Below are positions 10,779-22,805 of a DNA stretch of 64,000 nucleotides, in pieces. A program made the position numbers and the translations under genes. How positions within the stretch are numbered: the first letter of the stretch is position 1; each line of letters starts with the position of its first letter. The notes under the pieces were generated by a model, which had not been told where the DNA came from, did no database searches, and saw nothing but the letters and a program-made list of their open reading frames with translations. Source of the stretch: Omphiscola glabra (lineage: Eukaryota; Mollusca; Gastropoda; Lymnaeidae). The stretch spans positions 24,990,899-25,054,898 of the forward strand of contig OZ024804.1 of NCBI GenBank assembly GCA_964017045.1, in the 5' to 3' direction.

Positions 10779-11887
10779 TATTTCCTTGGTGATAATATTT
10801 TATCCTTCAATAATGTCAATTTATCTACTGCAGTATGTTTTATCACTATGTGGTGATTCTCACATCAAGATGGCGGATTTAGGATCTGTTTCCCTCATTG
10901 AATCCTCGGAGAGCCCTGGTTGCGCAGATGATCACCCTCCCCTGTTTTTTTGTCCCAACCAAAAAATAAATAAATTAGGTTTTAAAACTTTGACGAAATA
11001 ATTAAGTGGAAAATCAAATAATAGAGAGACAATTATTCCTGCGTGGTGTATTTTGTGGGGATGGTGGTAATTTTATAGGAAAACTCACGTGAAGCGAATT
11101 TGAATCGGAAACAGCTAGGGGGTGGTCCTTGTTGCGTATGTGTAAACCCCACAAGTTCTTAACTACTAAATATCCACTACATATCTATGACACATCTATT
11201 ACATATTTAATACATAATTATCTACCCCATAGCTACTTCTCAACCACTATATAACTACTACACAACTACTGCATAACTACTTCATAACCACTACATAATT
11301 GATGAATAACTAATATTCGATGAGACCGTTTATTAAAAAAAGCAACAACGAAACAATACGTTTTTTAAAAGAAAAGTAGATTTGCCGGTAATTGCACGCT
11401 ACTGGTCCCTCTATCGCTCACCCTAACCCGAACCCTAAATCTATCATAAACAAAGGGAAGTGACTCCCAATAAGGGGACCACAGAAGCACATTAGCCGAT
11501 TTGCCATTGCCAAGTCTATAACTACAAGCTCAAGAAAGAAATTAATTAAATTTTTCTTTGGTTTAACTGTCACATCTTCACTAATCTACAGGTTCTGTGT
11601 TTTTGTTTGGAATGTTATCTATGTGGCACTTTCTAGAGGATGTTCATGGCCTTACATCAAAGTAAAAGTAAATTTTTAATTATCTCTTTGCTATGGAATG
11701 AGACCAAAAAAGAAAAAAACGAATGGGAAGATGTGTGGGCGAATTGGCTTAAGTAAATAAAATGGCCCACGATTTATTGCGATTCTTAGATTAGCACCTG
11801 GTCTAAATAATAATAGGCTGGAAACTATGTTTTTTTTAATAGTTATAGCTCATTTTGATTATTTATCTCCACTTCAACCCCCATCTC
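10779..11887. other. Unannotated; decayed short repeats
   Basis: At 11160-11310 there is an imperfect ~11-12-bp array of the form CATAACTACTA. Around 11390-11510 the segments GCTACTGGTCCCTC and AAGGGGACCACAGAAGC look like weak inverted ends of an old MITE. No coding signal. Confidence 0.45.
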
Positions 11888-12341
11888 AGAACTTAATCCA
11901 AGCAAACCTTTTTTTAAACCGAGTTAAAAAAAAACTAATACTACAACCTAATTAAAACAAACCTAATATAAAAACTATTTCAAACAAACTTAATCTACAC
12001 GCTATTTCAAAGTAACCTAATCTAAAACTTAGTCCAAACAAACCTAATCTACAACCTAGTCGAAACAAAACTAATATGCAGCTTTGTGCAAACAAACCTA
12101 ATCTGCGACATAGTCCAAACAAACCTAAACCTAAAACCTAGTCCAAACACACCTAATCTACAACCTAGGCCAAAGAAACCTAATCTACAACCAAGTACAA
12201 ACAAACCTAATCTACAACCTAGTCCAAGCAAACCTAATCTACAACCTATTCCAAACAAACCTAATCTACAACCTAGTCCAAACAAACCTAATCTACAACC
12301 TAGTCCAAACAAACCTAATCTACAACCTAGTCCAAACAAAC
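11888..12341. repeat. 27-bp minisatellite, ~16 copies
   Basis: Unit CCTAATCTACAACCTAGTCC plus AAACAAA, period 27 bp, decayed on the left and near-perfect on the right. The period is a multiple of 3, so ORFs run on both strands (plus 12086-12454, minus 12049-12381). They consist almost entirely of the 9-residue repeat and show no independent coding evidence. Confidence 0.95.
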
Positions 12342-12706
12342 GCAATTCTCTTATTGTGACATACAATGCTCCTGTGTTCATTGAACATCAGCATATAGAG
12401 ACTTACATTTGTGAATTAAATACCAAGTTCGAAAGACATGCATCCAACCAGTGAATAATTAATTTCTCACCAGAATGTGAAGCATAAATGGTAACAATTG
12501 TTCTGCACAAAAGGCTGAAAATGTGATCAAGAGATCTCTCAGATCTATCAACTTTGTTGACATAAGTACAGGACGCTTAAAACATTGTTTTCTTGTTCAA
12601 TTTTAAGCTTGCATAAAATAGGAATATCTCATATTTTATCATATTTTTTACTTAAGTTTTATAAAATAAATCTCTTTACACAAGGTAATTTTATCTAAAT
12701 GTTCTC
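12342..12706. other. Unannotated spacer between arrays
   Basis: Unique-looking AT-rich sequence between two 27-bp arrays of unrelated sequence. Confidence 0.5.
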
Positions 12707-13712
12707 CCTTCAGTACTGTATCTCCCCATCCCCACCATTTACTGTATCTCACCCCTCCCCGCCCTTCACTGTATCTCACCCCTCCCCGCCCTTCACTGTA
12801 TCTCACCCCTCCCCGCCCTTCACTGTATCTCACCCCTACCTGCCCTTCACTGTATCTCACCCTACCCGCCCTTCACTGTATCTCACCCCTACCCGCCCTT
12901 CACTGTATCTCACCCCTCCCCGCCCTTCACTGTATCTCACCCCTACCCGCCCTTCACTGTATCTCACCCCTCCCCGCCCTTCACTGTATCTCACCCCTAC
13001 CCGCCCTTCACTGTATCTCACACCTACCCGCCCTTCACTGTATCTCTCCCCTACCTGCCTTTCACTGTATCTCATCCCTACCTGCCCTTCACTGTATCTC
13101 ACCCCTACCTGCCCTTCACTGTATCTCACCCCTACCTGCCCTTCACTGTATCTCACCCTCCCCGCACTTCACTGTATCTCACCCCTACCTGCCCTTCACT
13201 GTATCTCACCACTCCCCGCCCTTCACTGTATCTCACCCCTACCTGCCCTTCACTGTATCTCACTCCTACCTGCCCTTCACTGTATCTCACTCCTAACCGC
13301 CCTTCACTGTATCTCACCCCTCCCCGCCCTTCACTGTATCTCACCCCTACCCGCCCTTCACTGTATCTCACCCCTACCTGCCCTTCACTGTATCTCACCT
13401 CTCCCCGCCCTTCACTGTATCTCACCCCTACCTGCCCTTCACTGTATCTCACCCTACCTGCCCTTCACTGTATCTCACCCCTACCCGCCCTTCACTGTAT
13501 CTTACCCCTACCTGCCCTTCACTGTATCTCACCCCTCCCCGCCCTTCACTGTATCTCACCCCTCCCCGCCCTTCACTGTATCTCACCCCTCCCCGCCCTT
13601 CACTGTATCTCACCCCTCCCCGCCCTTCACTGTATCTCACCCTATCCGCCCTTCACTGTATCTCACCCCTCCCCGCCCTTCACTGTATCTCACCCCTCCC
13701 CGCCCTTCACAG
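12707..13712. repeat. C-rich 27-bp minisatellite, ~37 copies
   Basis: Unit TTCACTGTATCTCACCCCTC plus CCCGCCC (27 bp, with several 26-bp variants). A 376-codon ORF (12699-13829) spans it. The 26-bp variants shift the frame, so the protein passes through all three translations of the unit (PFTVSH, PSLYLTP, ALHCISP) and none is preserved. This argues against coding. The minus strand carries three closely spaced G runs per unit. Confidence 0.95.
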
Positions 13713-14349
13713 CACACGGAAAAAATTGCCCCCCTCCCCCCCACACACAAATTCTTGGCAAAAGAAAAAGTACATTTTTATCAACATATTTTCAGCCAAT
13801 CAAATCAACCTGTATTGGAGTGTCAATAAATCAACCCTTGCCACGAGTGTCAGGGAGTGAGCGCTACGGTTCAGAGCCACTGGAGTAAACATATAAATAG
13901 CTCATCCAAAGTCTACCTCGCAAATTGTATTCAGCTGAAACGAATGATACGTTTACAGGTCCGCCGGCTGGGAATTAAATCAATTAGCTGTTTCGAATCC
14001 ACTTGGCAGTTGTGTTAGGCTGAAGCTGAACAACAGTATTGCTGGTGTAGTGCACTCACTCATCTCCGTCTCTTTAACCACTGCCAGGGAGATAATCATA
14101 TCATAAAAATAAGAATGGAAAGAAGAAAAAGGAAAAAAAAAGACATTAACCTTTTGACGGTTGTCTGCACTTGAGCCGCGAATTTGATACAGGATTAAAG
14201 GCAATGGATTCAAACTTTTTTGTGGACCTTTGAAACGATAGGGCAATACCCTTTTTTTTGGGGGGGGGGGGGGCGGGGGGGCGTGGCAGCAAGGGGAGTG
14301 CTAATCTTATATGAAAAGCCAGATTTATTTTAATAGGAATTTTAAATGT
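13713..14349. other. Unannotated; G run
   Basis: No gene recognised. A long G-rich run (about 14259-14282) lies in the middle of the segment. Confidence 0.5.
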
Positions 14350-14715
14350 GTGTCGATGGTGTTCTGCCCAGTTTTGGTGAGTCTACAGGAGAGAGTAGAT
14401 GGTGTTCTGCCCAGTATTGGTGAGGCTACAGGAGAGAATAGATGGTGTTCTGCCCAGTATTGGTGAGGCTATAGGAGAGAGTCGATGGTGTTCTGCCCAG
14501 TGTTGGTGAGGCCACTGAAGAGAGTTGATGGTGTTCTGCCCAGTTTTGGTGAGGCTACAGGAGAGAGTAGATGGTGTTCTGCTCAGTATTGGTGAGGCTA
14601 CAGGAGAGATTTGATTTTGCTCTTCCCAGTTTTGGTGAGGCTACAGGAGAGATTTAATAGTAATTTTTCTCAGTGCTGATGAGGTTACAGCGGAGTATCG
14701 ATGGGGTTTTCCCCA
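14350..14715. repeat. 43-bp minisatellite, ~8 copies
   Basis: GATGGTGTTCTGCCCAGT recurs every 43 bp (14355, 14398, ...), followed by TTGGTGAGGCTACAGGAGAG. Copies decay to the right. Confidence 0.9.
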
Positions 14716-15260
14716 GGTGCTGGTGACGTTCTTAGACTTTTGTAATAGCTATGTTCACCGGGTGTCCGATCTAACTTGAGATTTTGAGCTTGTATTTGAC
14801 CTCACATTGATGAATGAAGCGGTCATAAGGGATACATTTATAATCTTTTACGTGATATAAAAAAGTAGTGACTGGTTGAAAGAAATTTTTATTATTATCT
14901 TTGAAAATCTTCAATTGTTTGAGTCCAACCAGAGCAATTTAGTTAAATTAGTAAATTCTAACACATGTTACACTAACTGAACGATTATTTCATAATGTTG
15001 CCCAAGAATTTGTACCCTAGCAAAAAAATCGCTTTCACAAAAACTGTATGAAAATAAAGGTAATTACTAAATTTCTAAACATTATCGTATTTATATTCGG
15101 TTTATCGTTACCGCCATTGCCCTTCAATATCTATATGTTCATTTTAAATAATAGAGAAATATTAAAGGCAACTGGACTTGAAATAATTGCACCTGGGAGA
15201 AACTTTTATATAGATTTGTCCCCTAAGATCTTGGATTAATCTTTTGCTATTGATTTGACT
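14716..15260. other. Unannotated, no feature seen
   Basis: AT-rich. A 63-codon ORF at 15048-15239 is hydrophobic at its start but has no motif. Confidence 0.5.
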
Positions 15261-15400
15261 CTATTCCCACCATCCTACCGAAACTCATCTATTCCTGCCA
15301 TCCTACCCAAACTCATCTATTCCCACCATCATACCGAAACTCCTCTATTCCCACCATCCCACCAAAACTACTCTATTCCCACCATCTTACCCAACTCCGA
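15261..15400. repeat. 28-bp repeat, ~5 copies
   Basis: CTATTCCCACCATC recurs at 28-bp spacing (for example 15317 and 15345). Confidence 0.9.
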
Positions 15401-16300
15401 AACGTAACTGCGTTGAGCAAAAACTCCACCATGATGTTATGACGTTCAAATCACAGGGCTGTAGTCTGGAAACTCTTGGTAGAGTTTTAAAATCCTCTAA
15501 ATGTGGTGAAGAAGTATCGCTTTCATTTCATAGAAGCAGCATTGCAGAAGTATATTTATAAGTGATGTATTGAAAAAGCAGAGCTATCATTTGTCATACA
15601 AATGTCGAATTAACGTGGCTGAAGAAAAAGTTTGGACTGATTTTTTTAAGTTGAAGATTCTGTAAATTTTTTTTTTATTTTGTTCGAATATCAATCATTT
15701 CTTGTTACGTCGTGTCATGTCATGAGTCCGATGATCAGAGGTCGGGACGTTCAGTAATCTGCTCTAAACCTCATCATGATACAACAATACCATATTTTAA
15801 CGAAAATCGTGGCAATAGCTGTAAATGTCATCAAAGCCGAGACAGCTTTCAGTATGATGACAGTGACGTGCACGCGCTCAACAACCACAGACACCATCTT
15901 TTCGCATCTTAAACTTCGTTTGCCTAGACGCCCACAGGTAAACGAAGATCTTAATACTTAAACTTTTACATTTACAGGATCAGTGCTTTTCCTTTCATTC
16001 GAAAGTAATTACGATTGGTAAAAAATAAAATAAGTATGCTCTTCTGTTGATAGATGACACTAATTGCGATTTTAAAGATGCGCACAGACAATTTTTTTTC
16101 CCGCCGTAATGTAAAAATTCTTGTATTGAAAGGGATGTGTGTCGTGTGGCATTGAATGGAGGTTTTAATGGCCCAACATGCATCAAGGGTATCCAGTTTT
16201 GAGTAGATCAACGTGTCTAATGACGCGTCAGAATGTCAGCGGGAGCAAATCCAACGTACATGACGTTGTAGCGTGGCAGTGCCCATATGACGAGAAACGC
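15401..16300. other. Unannotated upstream of the 81-bp array
   Basis: Overlapping ORFs of 60-79 codons on both strands (15712-16211) have no motif. The sequence near 16178 supplies the ATG of the ORF that continues into the next array. Confidence 0.45.
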
Positions 16301-16786
16301 AGCAGGGTTAGTTGCCGGGGCAGCAAGGAGCGACTTCCTCGGCTCTTGAAGTTATTTAAAAGAACTGGGATTGAGTTTAACAGCAGGGTTAGTTGCCGGG
16401 GCAGCAAGGAGCGACTTCCTCGGCTCTTGAAGTTATTTAAAAGAATTGGGATTGAGTTTAACAGCAGGGTTAGTTGCCGGGGCAGCAAGGAGCGACTTCC
16501 TCGGCTCTTGAAGTTATTTAAAAGAACTGGGATTGAGTTTAACAGCAGGGTTAGTTTCCGGGGCAGCAAGGAGCGACTTCCTCGGCTCTTGAAGTTATTT
16601 AAAAGAACTGGGATTGAGTTTAACAGCAGGGTTAGTTGCCGGGGCAGCAAGGAGCGACTTTCTCGGCTCTTGAAGTTATTTAAAAGAACTGGGATTGAGT
16701 TTAACAGCAGGGTTAGTTGCCGGGGCAGCAAGGAGCGACTTCCTCGGCTCTTGAAGTTATTTAAAAGAACTGGGATTGAGTTTAAA
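16301..16786. repeat. 81-bp minisatellite, exactly 6 units, open on both strands
   Basis: Six tandem 81-bp units starting AGCAGGGTTAGTTGCCGGGG. Because 81 is 27 codons, a plus-strand ORF with a true ATG (16178-16903, 241 codons) repeats a 27-residue basic unit containing RLPRLLKLFKRTGI. A minus-strand ORF (16228-16731) is also open. Differences between units change the plus-strand protein (Cys to Phe, Thr to Ile, Pro to Ser), giving no sign of purifying selection. The ORF ends inside the next unrelated array. It is probably non-coding, though the repeated basic amphipathic unit is notable. Confidence 0.95.
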
Positions 16787-16824
16787 ACAATTTTCTCCGA
16801 GTATAAACAGGCGATGCCTCATTC

Positions 16825-17442
16825 AAAGCCATCTTTCAAAACCATCTTTCAACGTCATCTTTTAACGTCATCTTTTAAAGTCATCTTTAAAGTCATCTTT
16901 TAAAGTCATATTTTAAAGTCATCTTTTAACGTCATCTTTTAAAGTCATCTTTTAAGTTCATCTTTTAAAGTCATCTTTTAAAGTCATCTTTTAACGTCAT
17001 CTTTTAACGTCATCTTTTAAAGTCATCTTTTAAGTTCATCTTTTAAGGTCATCTTTTAACGTCATCTTTTAACGTCATCTTTTAAAGTCATCTTTTAAAG
17101 TCATCTTTTAACGTCATCTTTTAAAGTCATCTTTTAACGTCATCTTTTAAAGTCATTTTTTAAGTTCATCTTTTAAGGTCATCTTTTAACGTCATCTTTT
17201 AATGTCATCTTTTAAAGTCATCTTTTAAGTTCATCTTTTAAAGTCATCTTTTAACGTCATCTTTTAAGTTCATCTTTTAAAGTCATCTTTTAACGTCATC
17301 TTTTAAAGTCATCTTTTAACGTCATCTTTTAAAGTCATCTTTTAAGTTCATCTTTTAAAGTCATCTTTTAACGTCATCTTTTAAAGTCATCTTTTAAGTT
17401 CATCTTTTAAGGTCATCTATTAAGGGTCATCTTTCAAAGCCT
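16825..17442. repeat. 13-bp minisatellite, ~47 copies
   Basis: Unit AACGTCATCTTTT, with an AAAGTCATC variant, repeated over about 600 bp. It starts within 40 bp of the 81-bp array. Units of the first type carry the CRE half-site CGTCA. Confidence 0.95.
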
Positions 17443-18514
17443 TGATCTGAACAAGAACTTCTTGGTGAATCGAACTCCTGTTTGTAGCAGTCAACGCCAG
17501 GTTCTGAAACGAGACTTAGATTCAAAACTATGACGTCACCAGTCCCCACGCATCTGTTGCAAAAAAACATGCAACCTTGAACGAAAATATCATACATTCA
17601 AATTTCCAAAACCGTTAGTGATGTAATTTTTTTTCTTCTGGAATGGCAACTTTATTTGCCATTTTTTCAAAGGTTAGCAGGTTGGAATTATCCCCCCTCC
17701 CCCCAGTGCCCACCCCCACATACTTTTAAAAAAATGTTTTTCCCGGGCAAATGATCTAAAAAATGGACTCGTCAACTAAGTAGGGCAGTTCAGTTGTAGA
17801 AGAAGCAAACATCGAGTTAAAATCATCAGCCCAAGTCGGAAGTCATCAGACAGCTTGGCGTGAGGCAAAACATCTGCTCACACAAGCTGAATGTCAGTTA
17901 AGTCACAAGTCAAATTAAGCTAAAGTCACAAGTGAACTTAAGTAAGTCACAAGCCCCAGTACTGAATCCGGAAACTTGAGAAGAAAACATTCATGTTATC
18001 TGATGTTATTCGATAATTTGTTGAACTGTCGAAGACAACAGCCGAAGCGTTCTAATGTGACCTAGACCAGGTCCTCAAATGATACTTTATATTTTATTTA
18101 CACTCAAAATGTAACATTTTTCTTTTTCGCAGTCCAATTCTCTTAGTGCTTGGGGGGGGGGGGGAAATAAGCGTTAAAGGTTTATTTTGTACAGGGATTC
18201 AACAATATTTAGAGATACAATTTTGTGAAACGACATGACGTCATCTTGTGACAGTTGTAGTGGCTCCACTGAATTATTGATGTTAAATGCCGTCTCTTGC
18301 AGCGATGCTGGCTGTAAAATAGATACATATGGGAAAAGTCCAATGCTATTCGTTCTTCACACCCAAAGATGACCAAGGCAATTTTCGACTTGACTAGTAG
18401 CCTTCACTAGCGCCATGCTAAGAGATCTGATGAGCTTCGTCGCAATGGATTACTTGTATATTAATATATGAGCCGCCCTGACTTGAAATATTTTGAGCTT
18501 TTGTTTTTTGACAT
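17443..18514. other. Unannotated; G run
   Basis: No ORF or transposon recognised. A G run lies near 18150-18162. Confidence 0.5.
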
Positions 18515-18586
18515 AGGGAGAGTTGCTCAATTCGCCAGCCTCACTCTATCGTGCTTAGATATTTGATCAAATGGCAAGACATAGTC
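18515..18586 (+). mobile_element. Interspersed repeat family C, diverged copy
   Basis: AGGGAGAGTTGCTCAATTCG, then CCAGCCTCACTCT, then ATTTGATC and AAGACATAGTC, match in order the sequences at 32409-32483 and 32570-32644. A dispersed family of unknown class. Confidence 0.65.
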
Positions 18587-18870
18587 GAGACAATCGCGAA
18601 TAGCCCAGTATGCAGTCGATGACCAGCAGTGGTAATCCATTACTGGTAGTCCAATAGATAACCGCTTGTTGTCTCATGTTGTGATGCTGGTAGTACAATA
18701 TATGAATGATAGTAGTCTCGAGTTGCGATGCTGCTATTCCAATTGTCCACAGCTGATACTCCGTTGACATAATGTTGGCATTCAAAGTTTCAATAAGACT
18801 ACGACATGACATTACAGTTTCTGTAAGAGAAGACCAACGAAAACAAAACTAAACACATTAAACATCAAAA
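18587..18870. other. Unannotated, no feature seen
   Basis: Mixed sequence with weak internal GTAGT and CCAATAG similarities. An 81-codon minus ORF here has no motif. Confidence 0.4.
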
Positions 18871-20042
18871 TGGCCAGCAAGTAAACCTAAACATACCCTC
18901 CAAGTAAACCTAAACATACCCTCCAAGTAAACCTAAACATACCCTCCAAGTAAACCTAAACATACCCTCCAAGTAAACCTAAACATACCCTCCAAGTAAA
19001 CCTAAACATACCCTCCAAGTAAACCTAAACATACTCTACAAGTAAACCTAAACATACCCTCCAAGTAAACCTAAACATACCCTCCAAGTAAACCTAAATA
19101 TACTCTCCAAGTATACTTAAACATTTCCTCTATGAAAACCAAAACATACCCTCCAAGTAAACCTAAACATACGCACCAAGTAAACTTAAACATACCATTA
19201 AAGTAAACCTAAATATACCCTCCAAGTAAACCTAAACATACCCTCCAAGTAAACCTAAACATACTCTCCAAGTAAACTTAAACATTTCCTCTAAGAAAAC
19301 CAAAACATACCCTCCAAGTAAACCCAAACATACGCTCCAAGTAAACTTAAACATACCATTAAAGTAAACCTAAATATACCGTCCAAGTAAACCTAAACAT
19401 ACCCTCCAAATAAACCTTAACATACGCTCCAAGTAAACCTAAACATACCCTCCAAGTAAACCTAAACATACCCTCCAAGTAAACCTAAACATACTCTCCA
19501 AGTAAACTTAAACATTTCCTCTAAGAAAACCAAAACATACCCTCCAAGTAAACCCAAACATACGCTCCAAGTAAACTTAAACATACCATTAAAGTAAACC
19601 TAAATATACCGTCCAAGTAAACCTAAACATACCCTCCAAATAAACCTTAACATACGCTCCAAGTAAACCTAAACATACCCTCCAAGTAAACCTAAACATA
19701 CCCTCCAAGTAAACCTAAACATACGCTCCAAGTAAACTTAAACATACGATTAAAGTAAACCTAAATATACCCTCCAAGTAAACCTAAACATACCATGCAT
19801 GTAAGCCTAAACATACCATTCAAGTAAACCTAAACATACCCTCAAAATAAACCTAAACATACCATCAACGTAAACCTAAACATACCCTCCAAGTAAACCT
19901 AAATATACCCTCCAAGTAAACCTAAACATACCATGCATGTAAGCCTAAACATACCATTCAAGTAAACCTAAACATACCCTCCAAATAAACTTAACACACC
20001 ATCCACGTAAACCTAAACATACCCGCCAAGTAAACCTAGACG
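18871..20042. repeat. 23-bp minisatellite with higher-order structure, ~50 copies
   Basis: Unit AAGTAAACCTAAACATACCC plus TCC, period 23 bp. Distinct variants recur at multiples of 23: AACATTTCCTCTA at 19120, 19281 and 19511 (7 and 10 units apart), and ACCATGCATGTAAGCC at 19792 and 19930 (6 units apart). Blocks of several units have therefore been duplicated together. Confidence 0.95.
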
Positions 20043-20285
20043 AACATCTCTTATTACCGTATTGCTTGAAAATGATTAAATCAAATACCTTTTATTTTTT
20101 AAAAATGCTGCCAGTAATTTGTTGTTGAAATATCATCGTTCAATGTTAATTTTGTTCGGCTGATAATGGAACCATTCTAGAGATGGGATTTAGTAACATG
20201 GTTGGCAGTGATCTACAACGCATCTGAACATTTTATTCTATTTCTGTACTTAATCATGGAGGCGATGCAATTGTATACTTTGAAG

Positions 20286-20476
20286 CAGGCCTGCACAACA
20301 TACGGCCTGCGGGTCGCATGTGGCCGGCCAGGACCCACATAAAAACAGGACCCTCAATATTATTTATTATTACTATTTTCCTAATAGCTTGCCTCGCTGT
20401 CCTTTTTTCTTTCGGCCCGCACAAGTTTTACCAAACGTATTACGGTCCGTCTTACATTTTGAGTTGTGCGGGCCTG
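20286..20476. mobile_element. hAT-type MITE with decayed TSD
   Basis: The ends CAGGCCTGCACAAC and GTTGTGCGGGCCTG are inverted (13 of 14). Flanks CTTTGAAG (20278-20285) and CTTTAGAG (20477-20484) agree at 6 of 8, as expected for an old hAT TSD. The interior has CGGCCTGCGGGTCGCATG near the left end. It is 191 bp with no ORF. Confidence 0.8.
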
Positions 20477-20484
20477 CTTTAGAG

Positions 20485-21564
20485 GATTTATAAAAACCTC
20501 GTTGATATAAATACGGCATCAATTTGTGTAGATATGAAGACCCTATTATTACATTCGGGTGTTAATAATATTAGGACGATTGACCTGATTTTAGGAAGAA
20601 TGACATACAATTAGGAAGATTGACATACTCCTTGGAAGATTGACAAGCTCTTAGACTTCATACAGATTTCTTAAGGCACTGAAAAAAAAGACCCTTTTTA
20701 ACGCAATGAAAAGTAATTTTTACATCCCTGAAAATTACACCTTACTGGCCAGCAAAAAATGAGATTTTAAGCACATAAAAGACATCTTTATCGCACTGAA
20801 AAATTACTTCTAAGTGACCTGTAAAATGATTTCCTACCGACCTGTAAAGTGACTTGCTACTGACCTGCAAATTTGGAATTTTCTTGATCGCCTTAGCTTC
20901 GATTGACAGAAAAAATCCGGCACCTAGTCATTTTCTTACTAATCCTCAATACTTAGACCGATCGATCTCGCATGCAAATACCTAACAATGCCCCAGGACT
21001 GAGAACCACGGAAGTAGTTAATTGTTGTAAGTGGAAACTGATCGTCTAGACCAAGGGTGATCTCTTTACCATGTTACAAAGCATTAATTTTAATTAGCAA
21101 TTGGATTCTCTGAGCACTTGGTGTTCCAAATTTAAGGGCATTGTATGCCACTTGGCTGATTAGCTTCTCAAGAGGATTCTTCTAATGTAAGGTGACATAG
21201 CAGATAGCCGGGCTAATGGTTAAAAAATAGCCGCGGGGTTGCAGTCCCGAATATCATGCTTTCACATTTTACCACGTCTTTTCAGTCCATAAGCGCATCG
21301 AGAGTGAAGAACTGTAACATCAAGAAATTTAAAAAATATGAACCAAACAGCAAACGATGGAAATAATTTCTTATTTGTCAATGTCTTCTTTTACTTCGGA
21401 CTGTTTGTTCCATAAGGTCATTGAAAAAATAAAAATAGCAAAAATCGTGCGTGAAACACATCTTTTTCGAATGTTAATTATGAATTAGCTTTTCTGTTCT
21501 AACAAAGTTCCATAAGAAATTGATGAGACTGAAATAAGATTGACATGTTCTTAGACTTTATACG
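20485..21564. other. Unannotated with decayed short repeats
   Basis: Weak repeats: TTAGGAAGATTGACATAC-like units at about 20560-20650 and GACCTGTAAAATGA-like units at about 20810-20880. No gene recognised. Confidence 0.5.
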
Positions 21565-22207
21565 GACCAACGAATAAAAACAGATTTATGGCAGTGAAAA
21601 CAGACTTTCTAAGGCAATGAAAAAAGACTTTCTAAATCAATGAAAAAAGACTTTCTAAATCAATGAAAAAAGACTTTCTAAATCAATGAAAACATATTTT
21701 CTAAAGCAATGAAAACAGACTTTCTAAGGCAATGAAAAAAGACTTTCTAAGACAATGAAAAAAGACTTTCTAAAGCAATGAAAAAAGACTTTGTAAGGCA
21801 ACGAAAAAAAGACTTTCTAACGCAATGAAAAAAGACTTTCTAAGGCAATGAAAAAATATTTTCTAAAGCAATGAAATCAGACTTTCTAAGGCAATGAAAA
21901 AAGACTTTCTAAGACAATGAAAAAAGACTTTCTAACGCAATGAAAACAGACTTTCTAAGGCAATGAAAAAAGACTTTCTAAGACAACGAAAAAAAGACTT
22001 TCTAACGCAATGAAAAAAGACTTTCTAAGGCAATGAAAAAATATTTTCTAAAGCAATGAAAAAAGACTTTCTAAGACAATGAAAAAAAACTTTCTAAATC
22101 AATGAAAAAAGACTTTCTAAATCAATGAAAAAAGACTTTCTAAATCAATGAAAAAAGACTTTCTAAATCAATGAAAAAAGACTTTCTAAATCAATGAAAA
22201 TAAATCG
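21565..22207. repeat. 23-bp minisatellite, ~27 copies
   Basis: Unit AATGAAAAAAGACTTTCTAA plus three variable bases (GGC, ATC, GAC, CGC), period 23 bp. It has the same period as the array at 18871 but an unrelated sequence. Confidence 0.95.
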
Positions 22208-22724
22208 TTTACATCCCTGTTTACTCCTTACTGACCTGCAAAATGAGACGCAGCCACGTCTTTCAGATCCATAAGCGCTTCACGTCGAGAAATTAACAAC
22301 AATCAAAATGACAAACAATGGCCATACTTTCCATATTTCACAATGTCTTCTTTGACTTTGGACTATCTGTCACATAAGTTAATTGGTAAAATAACAGTGC
22401 AAAATATTCGAATGCCATTTTGCGTTAGCGTTTCTGTCATTACAAGCAAATACTTAATATAATGGTACAGGTAAAATTAACTGACGAATTCGCTTTTATC
22501 GTGAATTAAGCTGGCAACTAAGAGCAATCACTCTGTAAAAACATAATTGATGCTCTTTTTCTGTGAGAGAGTATACGACTTTCTCCACCTGCATCCTTAT
22601 TGCAATTAGTTAATTTTAACTTGAAGCATCCTGAACTGGACAATCATAGAGAGTAAATGTTTAAGGTATATCACAAGAATTATAATCCATAACATTAAAA
22701 TATTTTAAACAGCTCCTCATTGAA
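22208..22724. other. Unannotated, no feature seen
   Basis: AT-rich. It shares faint similarity with 21280-21450 (dispersed words such as CATAAGCGC and ATGTCTTCTTT), suggesting an old segmental duplication around the 23-bp array. Confidence 0.45.
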
Positions 22725-22805
22725 CCGGCTATATTTATTCCACTTTAACCGGCTATATTTATTCCTGTTTAAACACGCTATATTTATTGTGTTAAATCGG
22801 TATTG
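22725..22805. repeat. ~26-bp repeat, 3 copies
   Basis: AACCGGCTATATTTATTCC recurs twice and then in a diverged third copy. Confidence 0.8.

Noticed and set aside
11415..11440. CCCTAACCCGAACCCTAAATC as telomeric repeat
   Set aside because: Only two to three imperfect units; no array of TTAGGG/CCCTAA.
15720..15775. ATGAGTCCGATGATC as a hammerhead ribozyme
   Set aside because: Neither the CTGATGA box in the right register nor a GAAAC box is present.
18425..18455. CTGATGAGCTTCGTCGCAA as a hammerhead core
   Set aside because: GAAA is replaced by GCAA and no cleavage triplet or stem I is visible.
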